Shown here one piece after another: positions 11,091-24,395 of a DNA stretch of 64,000 nucleotides. The position numbers and the translations under genes are program-made. This DNA comes from Sipunculus nudus. Lineage: Eukaryota > Annelida > Sipuncula > Golfingiida > Sipunculidae. Under the pieces are notes generated by a model. It was not told the origin of the DNA. It did not search any database and saw nothing but the letters and a program-made list of their open reading frames with translations. The stretch is from NCBI GenBank assembly GCA_026874595.1, contig CM049314.1, forward strand, positions 75,096,300-75,160,299. Reading direction: 5' to 3'. Positions within the stretch are counted from its first letter, which is position 1. Every line of letters starts with the position of its first letter.

Positions 11091-13612
11091 AACTATAACT
11101 ATAACTATACATACATGTTCTAAAGACAATTTTTTTTGTGAATTGACAATCCTAATCAATATCTAGAAGATAAAATGCTGATTTGTTATAAAAGCAGGAA
11201 CAACAACGCAGCTATAATGACATTATTTGACATCCGAATATAAGCATTAAAACTTCAGATGTATGTATGACACATCTAAATAGAATTAATCAATAAATAT
11301 CTTAATAGATATGATTATAGCATCATGTTCATAATGAATGCACAGCTAGAATATACAAGTACTATGCATACTGTGTAAGCAACGGTATAAATTAAAGTAT
11401 GTGAACCATTCTAGCATACAGGAAGTGTTGTTACATAAAGATGATCCGTATAACAACAATGTGCATTACCAATTATAACAAGTGAATTAGCAATGCCTGT
11501 AGCTAAACATATAATTCCTATTGGGAAAGTGATCATGAATTTCTAATCTGACAAAGTGTATATACTCTTGTGCCTAAGAGTTTAACATATACACATGTAC
11601 ATGACTATCTGCTCTGTGTGTTGATCTGTACCAATGATTCAAAATACATCTTGGCTTTCATACTTGCCACTGGGACAAGTTGTCTTGTGAATAATGGAAG
11701 GTTGATTTGCTATTCCTTTAGCATTACTCAACTTGTGTACCTTACCAGCGGATAAGTACATGACAGAATAATGTCATTCCTAACGACAGAGGAATGTATA
11801 CATATGTTCCCATTTGTTACCCATTTTTCTGTGCAGGAGCAAGGCGAAAAATGTGTGAAAACATATGACAATATATGAAATAATTCTCTGACAGGTGCAT
11901 GTATCGATCCATACCTATGGAATTTTGATGGTAATTTGTATCGATCTAGAGCTCTGATTAAGATGGTAATTTGCATGCTATTTATGTGTAAGATCAAACA
12001 TACATCGGCAGAGTGATGATATAAATTAAAAGAATAATGTTAATGTTTGAAATCCTTGTCATTCCACATTATGGTTTATGGTTTATCAGTATCATGAATG
12101 CAGTGACCAGAATGCATTTGCTCATGAAACATGTCGGTCATAGTATGCGTGAATGTGAAATTCCTATGAGAAGAATTCCTGTGCTAACCTACATATATTG
12201 CCTGGCATTTCCAGCTATTAATGAGGTTAACCATATCAAACCCTTGTTTGAAACAATAATGTGACCACAGGTCAGTGCATTATTGACTTTTGGAGTCATC
12301 AAACTCCCCAGTTTGTCCAAATTCCTTATATATTAGGGGGCTTCCCATGAACCCGTATTTGAGGACCAAACTGTGACAATTGAAAATAAGCATCGCATTG
12401 TGCTTTGGTTACACAATGTGCTACCATTCCATTAAATTTAGCCAAGAGAGCATTATGATACCTCTGATTTGGTATGGAACAACAGATGAGAAAATCTCAA
12501 TATAAATGAAAGATAACATGCTGTTGGTGTTGCATGTCGCTGTACTCTAGGAATTATTGAATTTAAATCAATACAATCATTTGTGATATTGCATATTAAC
12601 ATCTGAGATAGACATTACTGTATCAAATCTAACATTGACAGTTCTACACCGTTTAATGTAGTTTTTTTTAAGCCTATTCCTAACCTATCAATTAGATAGA
12701 GACATTAAATTATATCATATTACAACTATGACTTATCAAAAAGAGAAAGTTATAGAGTACTACATACATTTTTTTTTGTGTTTAGGTTTACAACATATCC
12801 ATGCAAAATATTCTGAAATGCCCCAAATTTACGTTGGGCATGTAAACTTCAGAGTCTCTGGTTTTCTTTTTCATTACCTCAGGAAATCTTGTCTTCTTTG
12901 GGTCTTCTGTTGTCTCCTCTGCTGGCTTGGCTTCTTTTTTCTTTCTGGAGTCATGGTATGGAAGGTGATGCAGAAGATAGCGATAGAACGTCGAATCTGC
13001 TTCTAGTAGTTGCAGGAACATAGCGAGGACTTGTTGTGAGATAACACACAGTGCATGTGGTATGGCCAGTATTATTGTTGACATAGGCCCAAGCTGGCTT
13101 GTCCTGATATTGAATTTTTTTTGGTGTGGCTGGTCTGGAACAATGATGATCTCAGATTGAGATATCACAGCACTTTTTTTAGCGAAAAATGTCATTTTTG
13201 CAACTTTAAGTCACTGTTAAAGCTTGATGCTTATTTACAGTGTCCTTTTGGTTTAAAGATACAGAGAGAGTCTTTGATCTTCTCAAGCAGAGCACTGAGA
13301 AACTGCAGCAAAGGTAAGGTTTGAAGAGAGAGTTCATAGCAAGTTTGATACCTTCAGCAGCAGAGTGGACATTCTTGATGTGAGACTGTGATGCTGTAGA
13401 CATCTAGGTTGAAGTTCCAGTGCAGTTGTGAGTTGGGAGCCCAGTCAATGGCACATGTGGCTGTGAGAGGGGATCTTCATTCTTCATTCCAGCTGGCAGC
13501 ATTGTCAACATTTCTGGTGTTGATGTGCTGGAAGTGAATCCCGGTTCATCCACCAAAATGATAAAAAGGTTGGGTTAGGGAATGTCCCCACACAAGCAGT
13601 TGCTGATTGACG
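11091..13612. other. 2.5-kb filler between the two 2.2-kb duplicates
   Basis: Sequence starting AACTATAACTATAACTATAC has no relative elsewhere in the window. Most is AT-rich without coding signals. The part from about 12790 to 13560 looks different: less AT-rich, with open stretches on both strands and one exon-like segment (separate entry). The final 40 bp resemble the hairpin start of the 784-bp insertion. Confidence 0.5.
13239..13317 (+). pseudogene. exon-like segment of unknown gene
   Basis: A fully open stretch lies between an acceptor-like CTTATTTACAG and a donor-like AAAG/GTAAGG. It would encode about 25 residues including FWFKDTERVFDLLKQSTEKL, with amphipathic helix character. I do not recognise the protein. 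Nearby, minus-strand frames at 12790-13195 also look protein-like (a Lys/Glu-rich stretch), so strand and reality are unresolved. It may be a captured fragment of a host gene or retrocopy, or chance. Confidence 0.25.
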
Positions 13613-15809
13613 CGTGGCTGACAATGTTCCAAGACCAGTTTGATGACAGAAGTCTTTATTCAATAGCAAGAGGTCTGGGACAGTCTCTCTCTCTGAGAGA
13701 GCCGCTTAGTCTCCCTGACTCACTCTCTGACTCTCAGCGCGCACTACAGATAGTTTTGTTACAGAGCTTTCACGTGACATATGAGACGTACATATCCATA
13801 TTTCTGCATTTCGTCATAAAAGCTAAACCTTATTGGATGACTCAAAGTAGGTCACAATTACATCAGAGATATAAGTGTTCTTCCTCACTTTCGTGAGATC
13901 TGATTGGACAAAAGTGTTATGGAAAATCCCAAGTCTGACCTGACATGCATCCAGTTATAGACTAACCTGCAAGTCCTATTTGGAGGACAGTGCTTATATA
14001 CACATGTGGAGTCTCATAAAATAACATGTTTTAATTGTGTTCTACCATTCCCTCATAAAGACTAAACACATCAGTCATTCTGTGACACTATTTCTGTTTG
14101 TACAGACATAAAATAGATCATAATGGTTTGGTGTACTGTTCTCTGATTAAATTGGGAGAGAAGCCTATATGTGTGTATGACCAGATGACTGGTTGTCTGT
14201 GTCATCAATTATGGAAAGTCATTTATTGTTCAGTCTGACATGCCTGAAACTGAGCTTAAATTTGTGAAATATAAAATGTGAAATATTCCTTGAAATATGT
14301 GTTAAGTCACAAATATGCATTTCTACTCCATAACAATATCAGCCTGAAATTGGGCAAATTTATACATATCGGATAGCTTTGTCGTATACAAGACATGTGG
14401 TGCCACCTACAATAATTTTTGCACAATGTGTATCCCTGTTTATTTCTAAGGAGGGGTTTGATATATCAGTCTGAAAATTGGTAAATGTGTATATCTCTGA
14501 TAGCTTTGTTGTATACAAGACTGGTGGTGCCAGCTAGAATCGTTTTTGTGTTGTGTGCACCCGTGCCAGAATTTCAGCAGTGATGTTTGCGTAATTGTTT
14601 CTTATTCAGAATGTTTAGTACTTGCATTGTTCATTTACATGAAAAGTAATGGTCCAGCATTGAAGCATTATACCTGGTGTATTTCCCAATGCACAGGTTC
14701 GCATTAGGCCTGTAGGCCTTGTTTATTTTGGCCTTATGGGCCCAAACATAATGCACCTCATAAAAAATCAGGAAATATATTTGCTCACTTATAATAAGAA
14801 TGGCTGAAGCTAGAGACTTTTTTTCAGGGATATAACTCCATTTAATCAAGATTCAGTTGTATACCGAACATTAGATCTGAATTTTTCAAATTTTATAAGT
14901 CATTTGCATAAATATAAAATCAGAACCTTAAATTTTGCCCAATTTAGGGCATAGCACGTTTTTTTCCTGTAAGCACTGTTAATTTAATTTTCATATCATG
15001 CACACGTAAGGATTTCAACTTCTAAATTCTGAAATTTGAAAGGAATTGACTAAATCTGTAGCTTTTATTACAGTTTTTATGAGACCATGTCACACCTAGG
15101 CTGTACTGAAGCCCCTCTATATGTCCCCATATTGACCTTTCATGCTTGAAGTGAAGCATATACTGCAGCCAGCCAGTTCTTTAGTGGCTTCAGCTGGATC
15201 TAACTGTGCAACCCCCCTCCCCTTTTAATTGTTTTGGCCAAAAACATATCAATATACAATTATTTAAAAAAATTATTGGTTTATAGTAACAACTTTAAAA
15301 ATAAATTGAAAAGGAATTTTATAGTTAATGAGTAACAGGGACCTTGCAATTACTGATGTTTTATGGATCTTTCGTGGATTGCTGAAAATGTATTTCAAAT
15401 GACACCATGCAGTCACCATTGTGTATATTTTAATTTCAATCATTAAAATGAAAAATTGATAATTGTATCCCCAGACAAAGTCAGGGGATACCATGTTTTC
15501 ATGCCGGTCCCGCCGCTGCCGCCGCCGCATATAAATCTTGTTGGTGGGATAACTCAAAATATTTCATGGATCTTTACCAAACTTGGTATATGTATATATA
15601 TAATGGTAAGAGGACAACGCCTATTTAGAATGAGGTCATGACCTTTACTAGGAGAGGGTCCTTGACCTTTAAATGGGTCCAATTTTGGGGAAAATCAGCC
15701 AAATTCTTAAATATCGCAAGAAAAATCTACTTGACTTAAGATCTAGGACAGTGTTGATAGGTACCAGAAACTGATGGCACCACCTGTTATCCTTTTCTTG
15801 TTTTTGTGC
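13613..15809 (+). repeat. 2.2-kb direct duplication, right copy
   Basis: Partner of 8895-11090. Here the family-2 element at its right end continues uninterrupted to 16433, so the right junction is the natural one. The left junction abuts the filler DNA. Confidence 0.9.
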
Positions 15810-16433
15810 TGTTTAATACCTCCATCATTGGCCCTTTACAGTCTTGTTAGCATTATAAGTCAAAAACTAATGGACAGATTTCTGTTCATATTATGCATAT
15901 TCATAGACATGGGTTATGGGAATGAAGTATGTATAAATTTGGGTCATGACCTTTCTGCTGAGAGTGGCCTTGACCTTGAATATTGCCATATATATATATC
16001 TCAATAAGGGATGCATGGATTGGTCCAAAAATCAAACTGACTGAAGATCTTGGATAGCTTTTTCTTCTGCAGAAGATGGGTGGTGCCACCTTCTGTCCTT
16101 TTCTTGTTTTCGGCTTTTTAATACCCCATCTTTGCTACTTGACAGTACTGAGCATAATAGGTCTAAAACCAAAGGACTGATTGGGCTGAAATTTTGCATG
16201 TCCATTGATCTTGGATACCTCCATCTTGTATTCAAGACTGGTGGCAATATCTGCAATCGTTATTGTGTGGCCTCCATCCATACATTTTGCTTTTGGTAAA
16301 AATTGCTCATATATCCGGAGTGGTTCAAGGTATTGGTATTGGTCTGAAATTATTTGCTGCTGATGATGGGGGGCCTATTCTAAAAGGGGGGATGGGATTA
16401 ATTGTCTGGGGATACTATGGCAAAAATATCTAG
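15468..16433 (+). mobile_element. family-2 Helentron/Helitron-like element, complete
   Basis: The 5' end after an A reads TCCCCAGAC and folds with GTCAGGGGATAC. Near the 3' end TTGTCTGGGGATAC is the exact reverse complement of the start GTATCCCCAGACAA. The element then ends CTAG before a T at 16434. Subterminal inverted repeats plus TC/CTAG ends match the layout of the other families here. Length 966 bp, no ORF, with GGTGGTGCCACC boxes inside. Confidence 0.6.
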
Positions 16434-17018
16434 TTAAATAAAAATGTTGTTTACAATGAGGGATTATGTGAAGCAAGTTAATGATAGATAAGGATGCAGT
16501 TGATCATATTAAATCAATCTAAATTTCCAGATCTTTTCCAGGTGTTTAATTTGTATGTTTATTTTCTATTACAAAATTTAAAAAAATGAAATATGTCAAA
16601 AAATTTTAAAAAATTACTCAGACATGTGCTCATTAAAGATGTCAATATGTTTGACTAATAACATTAAGACTTATGGCTGTATCAGCTGTGACATGAAACT
16701 GGGTAAATAATCAAAATTTATATTTCTGATAACTTTATTATTTTAGTTAATAAAATTAAACATTCCCAACTCCAGTTTGCTCCTTGTATAATATATTGTT
16801 TTGTTTTGATCCTTGGGTTATTTTTAACATATGTATTAGTTTTATAGCTGAGATCGTTTTCTTTTTTTCTGATACATATTTAAAAAAATAAAAATATTCA
16901 AATGTGATAAAAAATCTTAAAGAAAAGTTCTCATTATGATGTCTATAATTTAAATAATTTTCATAAGTCTCTTGACAGTGATGTGAAAGTATTCAAAAGT
17001 GAATATAATAGTTTTTAG
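16434..17018. other. AT-rich DNA, no feature seen
   Basis: Long A/T runs and no open frame with domain character. I see nothing else in it. Confidence 0.5.
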
Positions 17019-19290
17019 GGCCCTGCTTGACAAGAGGTGCCCTATAGTGATCACTGTGTCAGTCCGTCCTTCGTCCATCCATCCTTCCGTCAGTGACACC
17101 CTCTTTTGTGCACGATAACTCAACAAAAACATACTGCAGCTTTCCCAAATTCACAAGGATGATTGGTACCTAGATTAAGGCTCCAGACCTAACGAATTAC
17201 AGACATGTAGGAATTCCAATATGGCTGCCACAGCCCAATCGCTGATTTTCTTTTGCACGCAATAACTCAACAACAACATACTGCAGCTTTCCCAAATTCA
17301 CAGGGATGATTGGTACCTATTATGGCTCAAGACCTATTGAATAACAGACCTTTTGGACTTCCAATATGGCCAACACAGCCTGATCGCTGATTTCATTTTT
17401 TGTGCAATAACTCAACAACAACCTACTGCAGCTTTCCAAAGTTAACAGAGATGGTTTGTACCTATGAGGGCTCCAGACCTTTTGAATTACAGACCTGTCA
17501 GAATTCCAAATATGGCCGCCACAGCCCGATCACTGATATTCTTTCATGCATGATAACTCAACAAAAACATACTGCAGCTTTCCCAAATTCCCAAGGATGG
17601 TTGTTACCCATCAGGGCTCCAGACCTATTTAATTACTGACCTGTCGGACTTCCAATATGGCCGCAAAAGCCCTATCACTGATTTTCTTTTGCATGCGATA
17701 ACTCAACAACAACCTACTGCAGCTTTCCCAAATTCACAGGGATGATTGGTAACTATGATGGCTCAAGACCTATCAAATTACAGACTTGTCTGAATTTCAA
17801 TATTGCCGCCACAGCCCAATCGCTGATTAACTTTTGCATGTGATAACTCAACAACAACATACTGCAGCTTTCCCAATTTCATTGGGATGGTTGGTACCTA
17901 TAATGCTCCAGACCTATTGGCTTACAGACCTTTCGGACTTCCAATATGGCCAACACAGCCTGATCGCTGATTTCATTTTTTGTGCAATAACTCAACAACA
18001 ACCTACTGCAGCTTTCCAAAGTTACCAGAGATGGTTTGTACCTATGAGGGCTCCAGACCTTTTGAATTACAGACCTGTCAGAATTCCAAATATGGCCGCC
18101 ACAGCCCGATCGCTGATATTCTTTCATGCATGATAACTCAACAACAACATACTGCAGCTTTCCCAATTTCATTGGGATGGTTGGTACCTATAATGCTCCA
18201 GACCTATTGGCTTACAGACCTTTCGGACTTCCAATATGGCCAACACAGCCTGATCGCTGATTTCATTTTTTGTGCAATAACTCAACAACAACCTACTGCA
18301 GCTTTCCAAAGTTACCAGAGATGGTTTGTACCTATGAGGGCTCCAGACCTTTTGAATTACAGACCTGTCAGAATTCCAAATATGGCCGCCACAGCCCGAT
18401 CGCTGATATTCTTTCATGCATGATAACTCAACAACAACATACTGCAGCTTTCCCAAATTCCCAAGGATGGTTGGTACCCATCAGGGCTCCAGACCTATTT
18501 AATTACAGACCTGTCGGACTTCCAATATGGCCGCAAAAGCCCTATCACTGATTTTCTTTTGCATGCGATAACTCAACAACAACCTACTGCAGCTTTCCCA
18601 AATTCACAGGGATGATTGGTAACTATGATGGCTCAAGACCTATCAAATTACAGACTTGTCTGAATTTCAATATTGCCGCCACAGCCCAATCGCTGATTAA
18701 CTTTTGCACGTGATAACTCAACAACAACATACTGCAGCTTTCCCAATTTCATTGGGATGGTTGGTACCTATAATGCTCCAGACCTATTGGATTACAGACC
18801 TGTTGGAAATACATCATGGCCGCCACTGCCCGATTGCTGATTTTCTTTCACGTGCCATAAGTCAACAACAACATACTGCAGCTTTCCAAAATTCACAGGG
18901 ATGGTTGTGTCTATGAGGGCTCCAATCCTATTGAATTACAGACCTGTCTAAATTCCGGTATGGCCGCCACAGCCCGATCGCTGATATTCTTTCATGCATG
19001 ATAATTCAACAACAACATACTGCAGCTTTCCCAAATTCACAGGGATGGTTGGTACCTATGAGGGTTCCAGACCTATTGAATTGAAGACCTGTTGGAATTC
19101 CAATATGGCCGCAAAAGCCTGATTGCTGATTTTCTTTCGCACACGACAACTCAACATCAACCTACTGCAGCTTTCCCAATTTCACAGGGATCATTGGTGC
19201 CTATGAGGGCTCCAGACCTATTGAATTACAGACCTGCTCAAAATAAAATATGGCTAACAGACTATATTTGGTGATTTTCTATTGCACACA
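17019..19290 (+). repeat. satellite array, about 15 units of ~145 bp
   Basis: After a 5'-end-like segment (AGGGCCCTGCTTGACAAG with GTGCCCTATAG, then GTCCGTCC) the unit repeats from about 17110. Each unit holds AACTCAACAACAACATACTGCAGC, CCAGACCTATTGAATTACAGACC and AATATGGCCGCCACAGCC (shown in part). Segments at 17834-18133 and 18124-18423 are almost identical, showing a recent 290-bp (two-unit) duplication. Open frames across units follow from the repeat and are not genes. The GGGCCCT start and a GGGGCCCTC near 19439 may mark the ends of a host element. Confidence 0.85.
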
Positions 19291-19523
19291 TTATTTCTGA
19301 CATATCTTCTTTAATATCATTTGATCCAGTTGGATTTTTTCCCTCATGCATATGGCTTAAAACCTGTTTCTGTTTGTCATATTTTTCCAATTAAATTTTC
19401 ACCCACATGTAAACTCGTCCTGCACTAGCAGAAATGTGGGGCCCTCTGAGGATGATTGTCCGACCACATCTGTTTTTTTATAAATTAAAGCCACAAAACC
19501 AGGTAGTTACAATTATTATTGTA
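19291..19523. other. spacer after the satellite
   Basis: AT-rich DNA with a GGGGCCCTCTGAGG motif near 19438-19451 that could be the 3' subterminal end of the element carrying the satellite. No gene. Confidence 0.4.
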
Positions 19524-20947
19524 TCCACCAAAACGAAGTTTTGCGGATACTATGTTTTTGACCGGGTTCCGCCGCCGCCGCGTTCGTTTCCGGAGAACTC
19601 CTCTGAGACTACTAGACAGATTTTTCCGAAACTTACACAAATTATCGGGTCACATGTGAACTGGTGCCCAACCAAGTGACCTTGACCTCTGTCCTTTCCT
19701 CTCTGCCCAGCGTCCGTTTGTGCGTCTGTTTCCACACATAAACCCACATATCTCGGGAACCGTTTGACCGATCGGGAAATTTTTTTTATACAAATGTAGC
19801 CCTGGGATAGCTTAATAACATACACAAAAAAAGATGGCACCACCTGCAACCATGTTTGCACAGTGTCCATCTGTTCATCTGCCTTGAGTTAAAATCACTC
19901 ATATCTCTGCAGTGGTTTAACTAATTCACCTAAAATTGGGCATGCGTATGCATCATAGATAGCTTTCTTGATTTTGTGATAGGTGGCGCCACCTACATTC
20001 ACGTTCACGCTGCAGACATCCAAGCTAATATCTTGGGAACCGTTTGACCGATCAGGAAAAAAAATTTACACAAATGTAGCCCTTGGATAGCTTTATAACA
20101 TTCACAAAAATGGTGGCGCCACCTGCAGCCATTTTTGCACAGCATCCATCTGTTTGTCTGCCTTGGGTTAAAATCACTCATATCTCTGCAGTGGTTTGAG
20201 TAATTCACCTGAAATTCGACATGTATATACATCCTAGATAGCTTTCTTGCTTTTGTGACAGGTGGCGCCACCTACCTTCATGTTAACGCTGCAGACATTC
20301 AAGCTAATATCTTGGGAACCGTTTGACCGATCAGGAAAAAAAATTTACACAAATGTAGCCCTTGGATAGCTTTATAACATACACAAAAATGGTGGCGCCA
20401 CCTGCAGCCATTTTTGCACAGTGTCCATCTGTTTGTCTGCCTTGGGTTAAAATCACTCATATCTCTGCAGTGGTTTGACCAAATTACCAGAAATTTGACA
20501 TGCATATACATCCTGCATAGCTTTCTTGATTTTTAGACAGGTGGTGCCACCTACATTCACGTTCACGCTGCAGTCATTAATAATTATATCTCCGGACTCG
20601 TTTGACCAATCAGAAAAAAAATTTACACAAATGTAGCCCTTGGATATCTTTAAAACATACACAAAAATGGTGGCGCCACCTGCAGCCATTTTTGCACAGC
20701 ATCCATCTGTTTGTCTGCTGTGGGATAAAATCACTCATGTCTCTGCAGTGGTTTGACTTTTCCACATGAGATTTTGCATGTGTATACATCTTGGATAGTT
20801 TCTCCTTCAAGTAACAGGTGGTGCCACCTACAATCATGTTTATGTGATGTGTGTTTCCCCTTGTCACTCAATCCATGCCTCACTTCACCCGTCCTTCTCT
20901 GATTCTAGCGGATACACGTAGTCCCTTGTAGACTACCCGTATTCTAG
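19524..20947 (+). mobile_element. Helitron-like non-autonomous element, copy 2 (best preserved)
   Basis: It starts TCCACCAAAACGAAG after an A, with the hairpin GTATCCACC/GCGGATAC. It ends with a perfect stem-loop GTAGTC-cccttgta-GACTAC (shown schematically), then about 8 nt and CTAG before a T. These are the Helitron 3' end rules. Inside, a unit of about 282 bp with AGGTGGCGCCACCT palindromes is repeated roughly three to four times (for example 20005-20271 and 20299-20511). No RepHel protein is encoded, so it would need a partner in trans. Confidence 0.75.
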
Positions 20948-21760
20948 TTTAAATTTGTGAAATTTGTATATCCTGGATTCTCAACAGTTTAGTTCGACTG
21001 AAACTGAATAAATATGAGACATTGAGTGAATACTTTATAATTGTATTCAAATATGATAAAAAAATTGAATGGTTTGATAATGAAAATTAATACAAATACT
21101 ATTACAGGTAAAAAGAAAGAATTTGAGTGCAAATACTTTCAAAATGTATGCATTAATGCATTCATGAATATATTTGATAATATTATTTTAATAATCATTT
21201 ATTCCAATTATATTATTTAAAGAATTCTTTTCAGATATTACTGTTAATAATTTTTAATTAAAATTATATTTTGCCCAATAATTGCAATTAATTTTTCCTA
21301 AATAGTTTAACTCTCATATCATTTGTGCCAGTGGTACTTTTGGCTTTGGGCAACCTGTAATAATTGAATAACAGTTAACGCCTTTGTAAAAAGCATGCAT
21401 GATAATTAACATGACTTACAGTGGACATTTATTTCCTGTTACAAGTGTAAGTGCTATGGATTTAATTTTCACAGCATGTACACAAAAGCATTTCATCTGT
21501 TAAAATTTGAATTTTAAACCAATTGATCAAAAACTGTAGATTTCATTCAAGTTTTCAAGCACCATGTCTTGATTGTTTACATCAAGTCAGTGCTAGGCAG
21601 TGTTACATAACAGGTTCAACTTCTGACCTAGCTACTGCATGCCTCTGTGATTGTCTGGGTCAGGCTGTGTCAGGCAGTAATTACCAGAGAGCCTCTCTCT
21701 CTCTCTCTCAGTGGCAGTCTAGCTCTCTCTCTCTCTCTCTCTCTCTCTCAGTGGCAGTCT

Positions 21761-21810
<50 letters not shown>

Positions 21811-23460
21811 CCTAAGCCTCCCATCCTCCCTGCACCCCATTCTTTTGACAGGTACTATAAAACAGATTAATTAGCTATGAATGTTGAAGCAATTTAGAAA
21901 TGTGAATCAACTGAAATTGCATATATATATGTTATACTGTAAATGTATAGTTACATTTTAAACCTGGAAATAAAGATGTATTGAAAAAGGAATTAAGGCA
22001 AATATTATTAATTTTTTCTTGGCTCAGTGGAATGGGAATTAAAATGATTTGCTTTGTTTCCCTACCTTTTTGCCTGCTTAAATATTTAATAATTATGAAT
22101 AAACTTTTTTCCCTGAAAGCACTTGAAATTAAATTTCATATCCTGTATGAATATGCAAGGGTGTTGTAACTCTCACCATCCCCTTCTTCATCCCACTGAG
22201 GCTTTGCTCTTTGGCACTGTGAACAATACTTCTATTGCTATTCCATAAAATTTAATAATTAAAGATAATATATACAGAGAGGCTGAGGCTTGTAACTCCT
22301 ATCATAACCCCCTCCCCATCAATCCTTCCACCTGTTAAGTGGGGACTTTATGGCTACTGTATACATATGATAAAATAGAAAAATTTGTTTATTAAAAAAA
22401 TTGGATCTCATTAGACAAATGTGTAAACTGTTGAACTGTCAACAGCTTATCAAAAAGGTAACCAATGGAAAAGCAGTCGGATCTCAAAATATTATTTGCA
22501 AAAAATTTCTTCAATCATATCATCCAACCATGGCCAAGATTACCTTTTCCGGTCAGACTTAATCTACTTTTCATAATATTTTAGATTTTAACCTTCCAGG
22601 TGTGTAAGTACTGTTGAATGCTCCATCCCCTCTCTCTGTTTCTCTCTCTCTCCTTTTCTCTCTACATCCACCTCCTTGCTGCCCTCGCTGTTCGTCTGAA
22701 TCCCATCCCAATGTCAGCCCCAGTAAACAAGAACAAGATGAATCAGATCTATTCATACTCTAATATTTTGTATAACTATTCATCCATAGGTACCTATGTA
22801 CAAGCCAGAAATTATGTCAATTTTGTGTAATATGTAGACATAGTGGGCATAACAATAATGTACCTTGTCGATCAAGACTGAAGAGATATTGTGTCATACA
22901 GTCACAAATTCATAAATCCCCTCATCAGCATAGTTAATCATAACATCATATATCTGTCAAATTGAAATCTTGCAGACTTCCATACACTATAGATCCTTCA
23001 TCAAATAGCCTTATCATCATTCTACTACTGCTTATTGCTGACCCATTGGTCCCTTGTTTCAGTCAGAAACCTTGTAATTTTAGCCACTTTCAGCTTTAAA
23101 ATGTTTTATGATGAAACTGTCAAGCTGAATGGTTTTATTTTTCACAAGAATAATCTAGGAAAGGGTTTTTTTTAATTGTATAATAATAGGTTAGGTTCAT
23201 TGATTTTTGGTAGAGTCATAGAATGCTTAAGTTGGTCTTGAGGCCATTAGTAATCCTATTTAAAATTGAGGACTGCAAAAGTCTCCTTCTGCAAAACTTG
23301 TTTTAATTTATGTAACATTGCACAAAAATTATTCTTAGGTTCAGGTTTACTTAAATGATTTTGGCACAATTATAAGACCATAAAAAATATAAGGACCAAC
23401 TTTTTTTATTCTAAACATTTTTATAAAAAAATTTATGAATGCATCAGCTTTAAAATAAAA
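20948..23460. other. AT-rich DNA with (CT)n microsatellite
   Basis: The main landmark is a CT dinucleotide tract at about 21690-21808, with the insert CAGTGGCAGTCTAG appearing twice, so the tract has been partly duplicated. A shorter CT-rich patch is at 22630-22665. The stretch 23060-23240 is a diverged copy of 28824-29012. No coding signal with domain content was found. Confidence 0.55.
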
Positions 23461-24395
23461 AGCATTTTAGCCAATGTCTTACAGTATGTGTAAACAGATT
23501 TACCAACAGGCCAAGATTGTGTCTGTATCTATAAATAGCTTGGCAGAATGCCATCTATTTCAGATTTGGCAACAGGCCAAAGGTCAGCCTGGATCAATTT
23601 ATAGCTTTGGCAGACTGCCAACTGTATCAGATTAGGCTACAAATCAAGGGTTCATTCAGTGCAGCCAGATATATGTCAAGAATTCACTCAGTGCAGCAGC
23701 TGCATTCTATTTATAACTTTTGAAGACTGCCCGCTGCATCAGATTTGGCACAAAAGTTCAGCCTGGATCTATTTGTATCTTTGGCAGACTGCCAATTGTC
23801 AGATTATGCAACATGTCAATGTCCACTCAGTGCAGCCAAGTACAGGTCAAAAGTTTACTCAGTCTAGCCAGGTTTAGGTCAAGAGTTCATTCAGTGCAAT
23901 ATCTTGAGCCAGCAATTTGTCATTGTTCACTCTGCCTTTATCACCTCAGCCTGGTCAGCCAAGTGAATCAAACTCGAGGGAATTTTGATGTGTTGGCCTG
24001 ATATTTTGACCTGTCTTGATTTTGATGGCTTTCTTGTTCACAAGACAGGTGTCGCCACCTACAATGATTTTTGCACAGTGTATGTGCTTGCTTATTCCTA
24101 CAGAGGAATTTGATATATCAGCCTGAAATTGGGCATATTTATACATATAAGATAGCTTTGTTGTATACAAGACTGGTGGCGCTACCTGCAATCATTTTTG
24201 TGTTTTGTTCACCAATGCCAGAATTTTAGCAGTGATGTTTATGTAATTGTCTCTTGATTAAAACATTTAGTACTTGCATTGATCATATGTTCATGTTAAA
24301 CCTGTGCTTGAAAAGTAATGGTCCAGCATTGAAGCATTATACCTGGTGTATATCCCATTGATCAGGTTTGCATTAGGCTTGTTGGCCTTGTTATT
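23461..24395. repeat. diverged third relative of the 7.5-10 kb and 25.9-27.5 kb duplication
   Basis: It shares phrases with 8250-8840 and 26560-27137: TTTATAGCTTTGGCAGACTGCC, AGTGCAGCCAG and GTTCACTCAGT. It then shares the AAAGTAATGGTCCAGCATTG segment (24312) with 9925 and 27450. Divergence is higher than between the other two. Confidence 0.6.

Noticed and set aside
12788-13195. 135-codon minus-strand frame as a real gene
   Set aside because: Composition is protein-like in part, but no domain, start context or splice pattern is convincing, and the opposite strand carries an equally plausible exon.
8895-15809. LTR retrotransposon with 2.2-kb LTRs
   Set aside because: The repeats do not have TG/CA ends, no primer site or polypurine tract was found, the middle has no gag or pol, and the right copy continues naturally through a family-2 element.
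17400-18551. Frames of up to 147 codons in the 145-bp satellite
   Set aside because: They repeat with the satellite unit, shift frame between units and lack any domain.
20005-20867. Repeated minus-strand frames (MYMHVKF..., WRHHFC...) in the Helitron-like element
   Set aside because: They repeat with the 282-bp internal unit and have no helicase, Rep or other domain.
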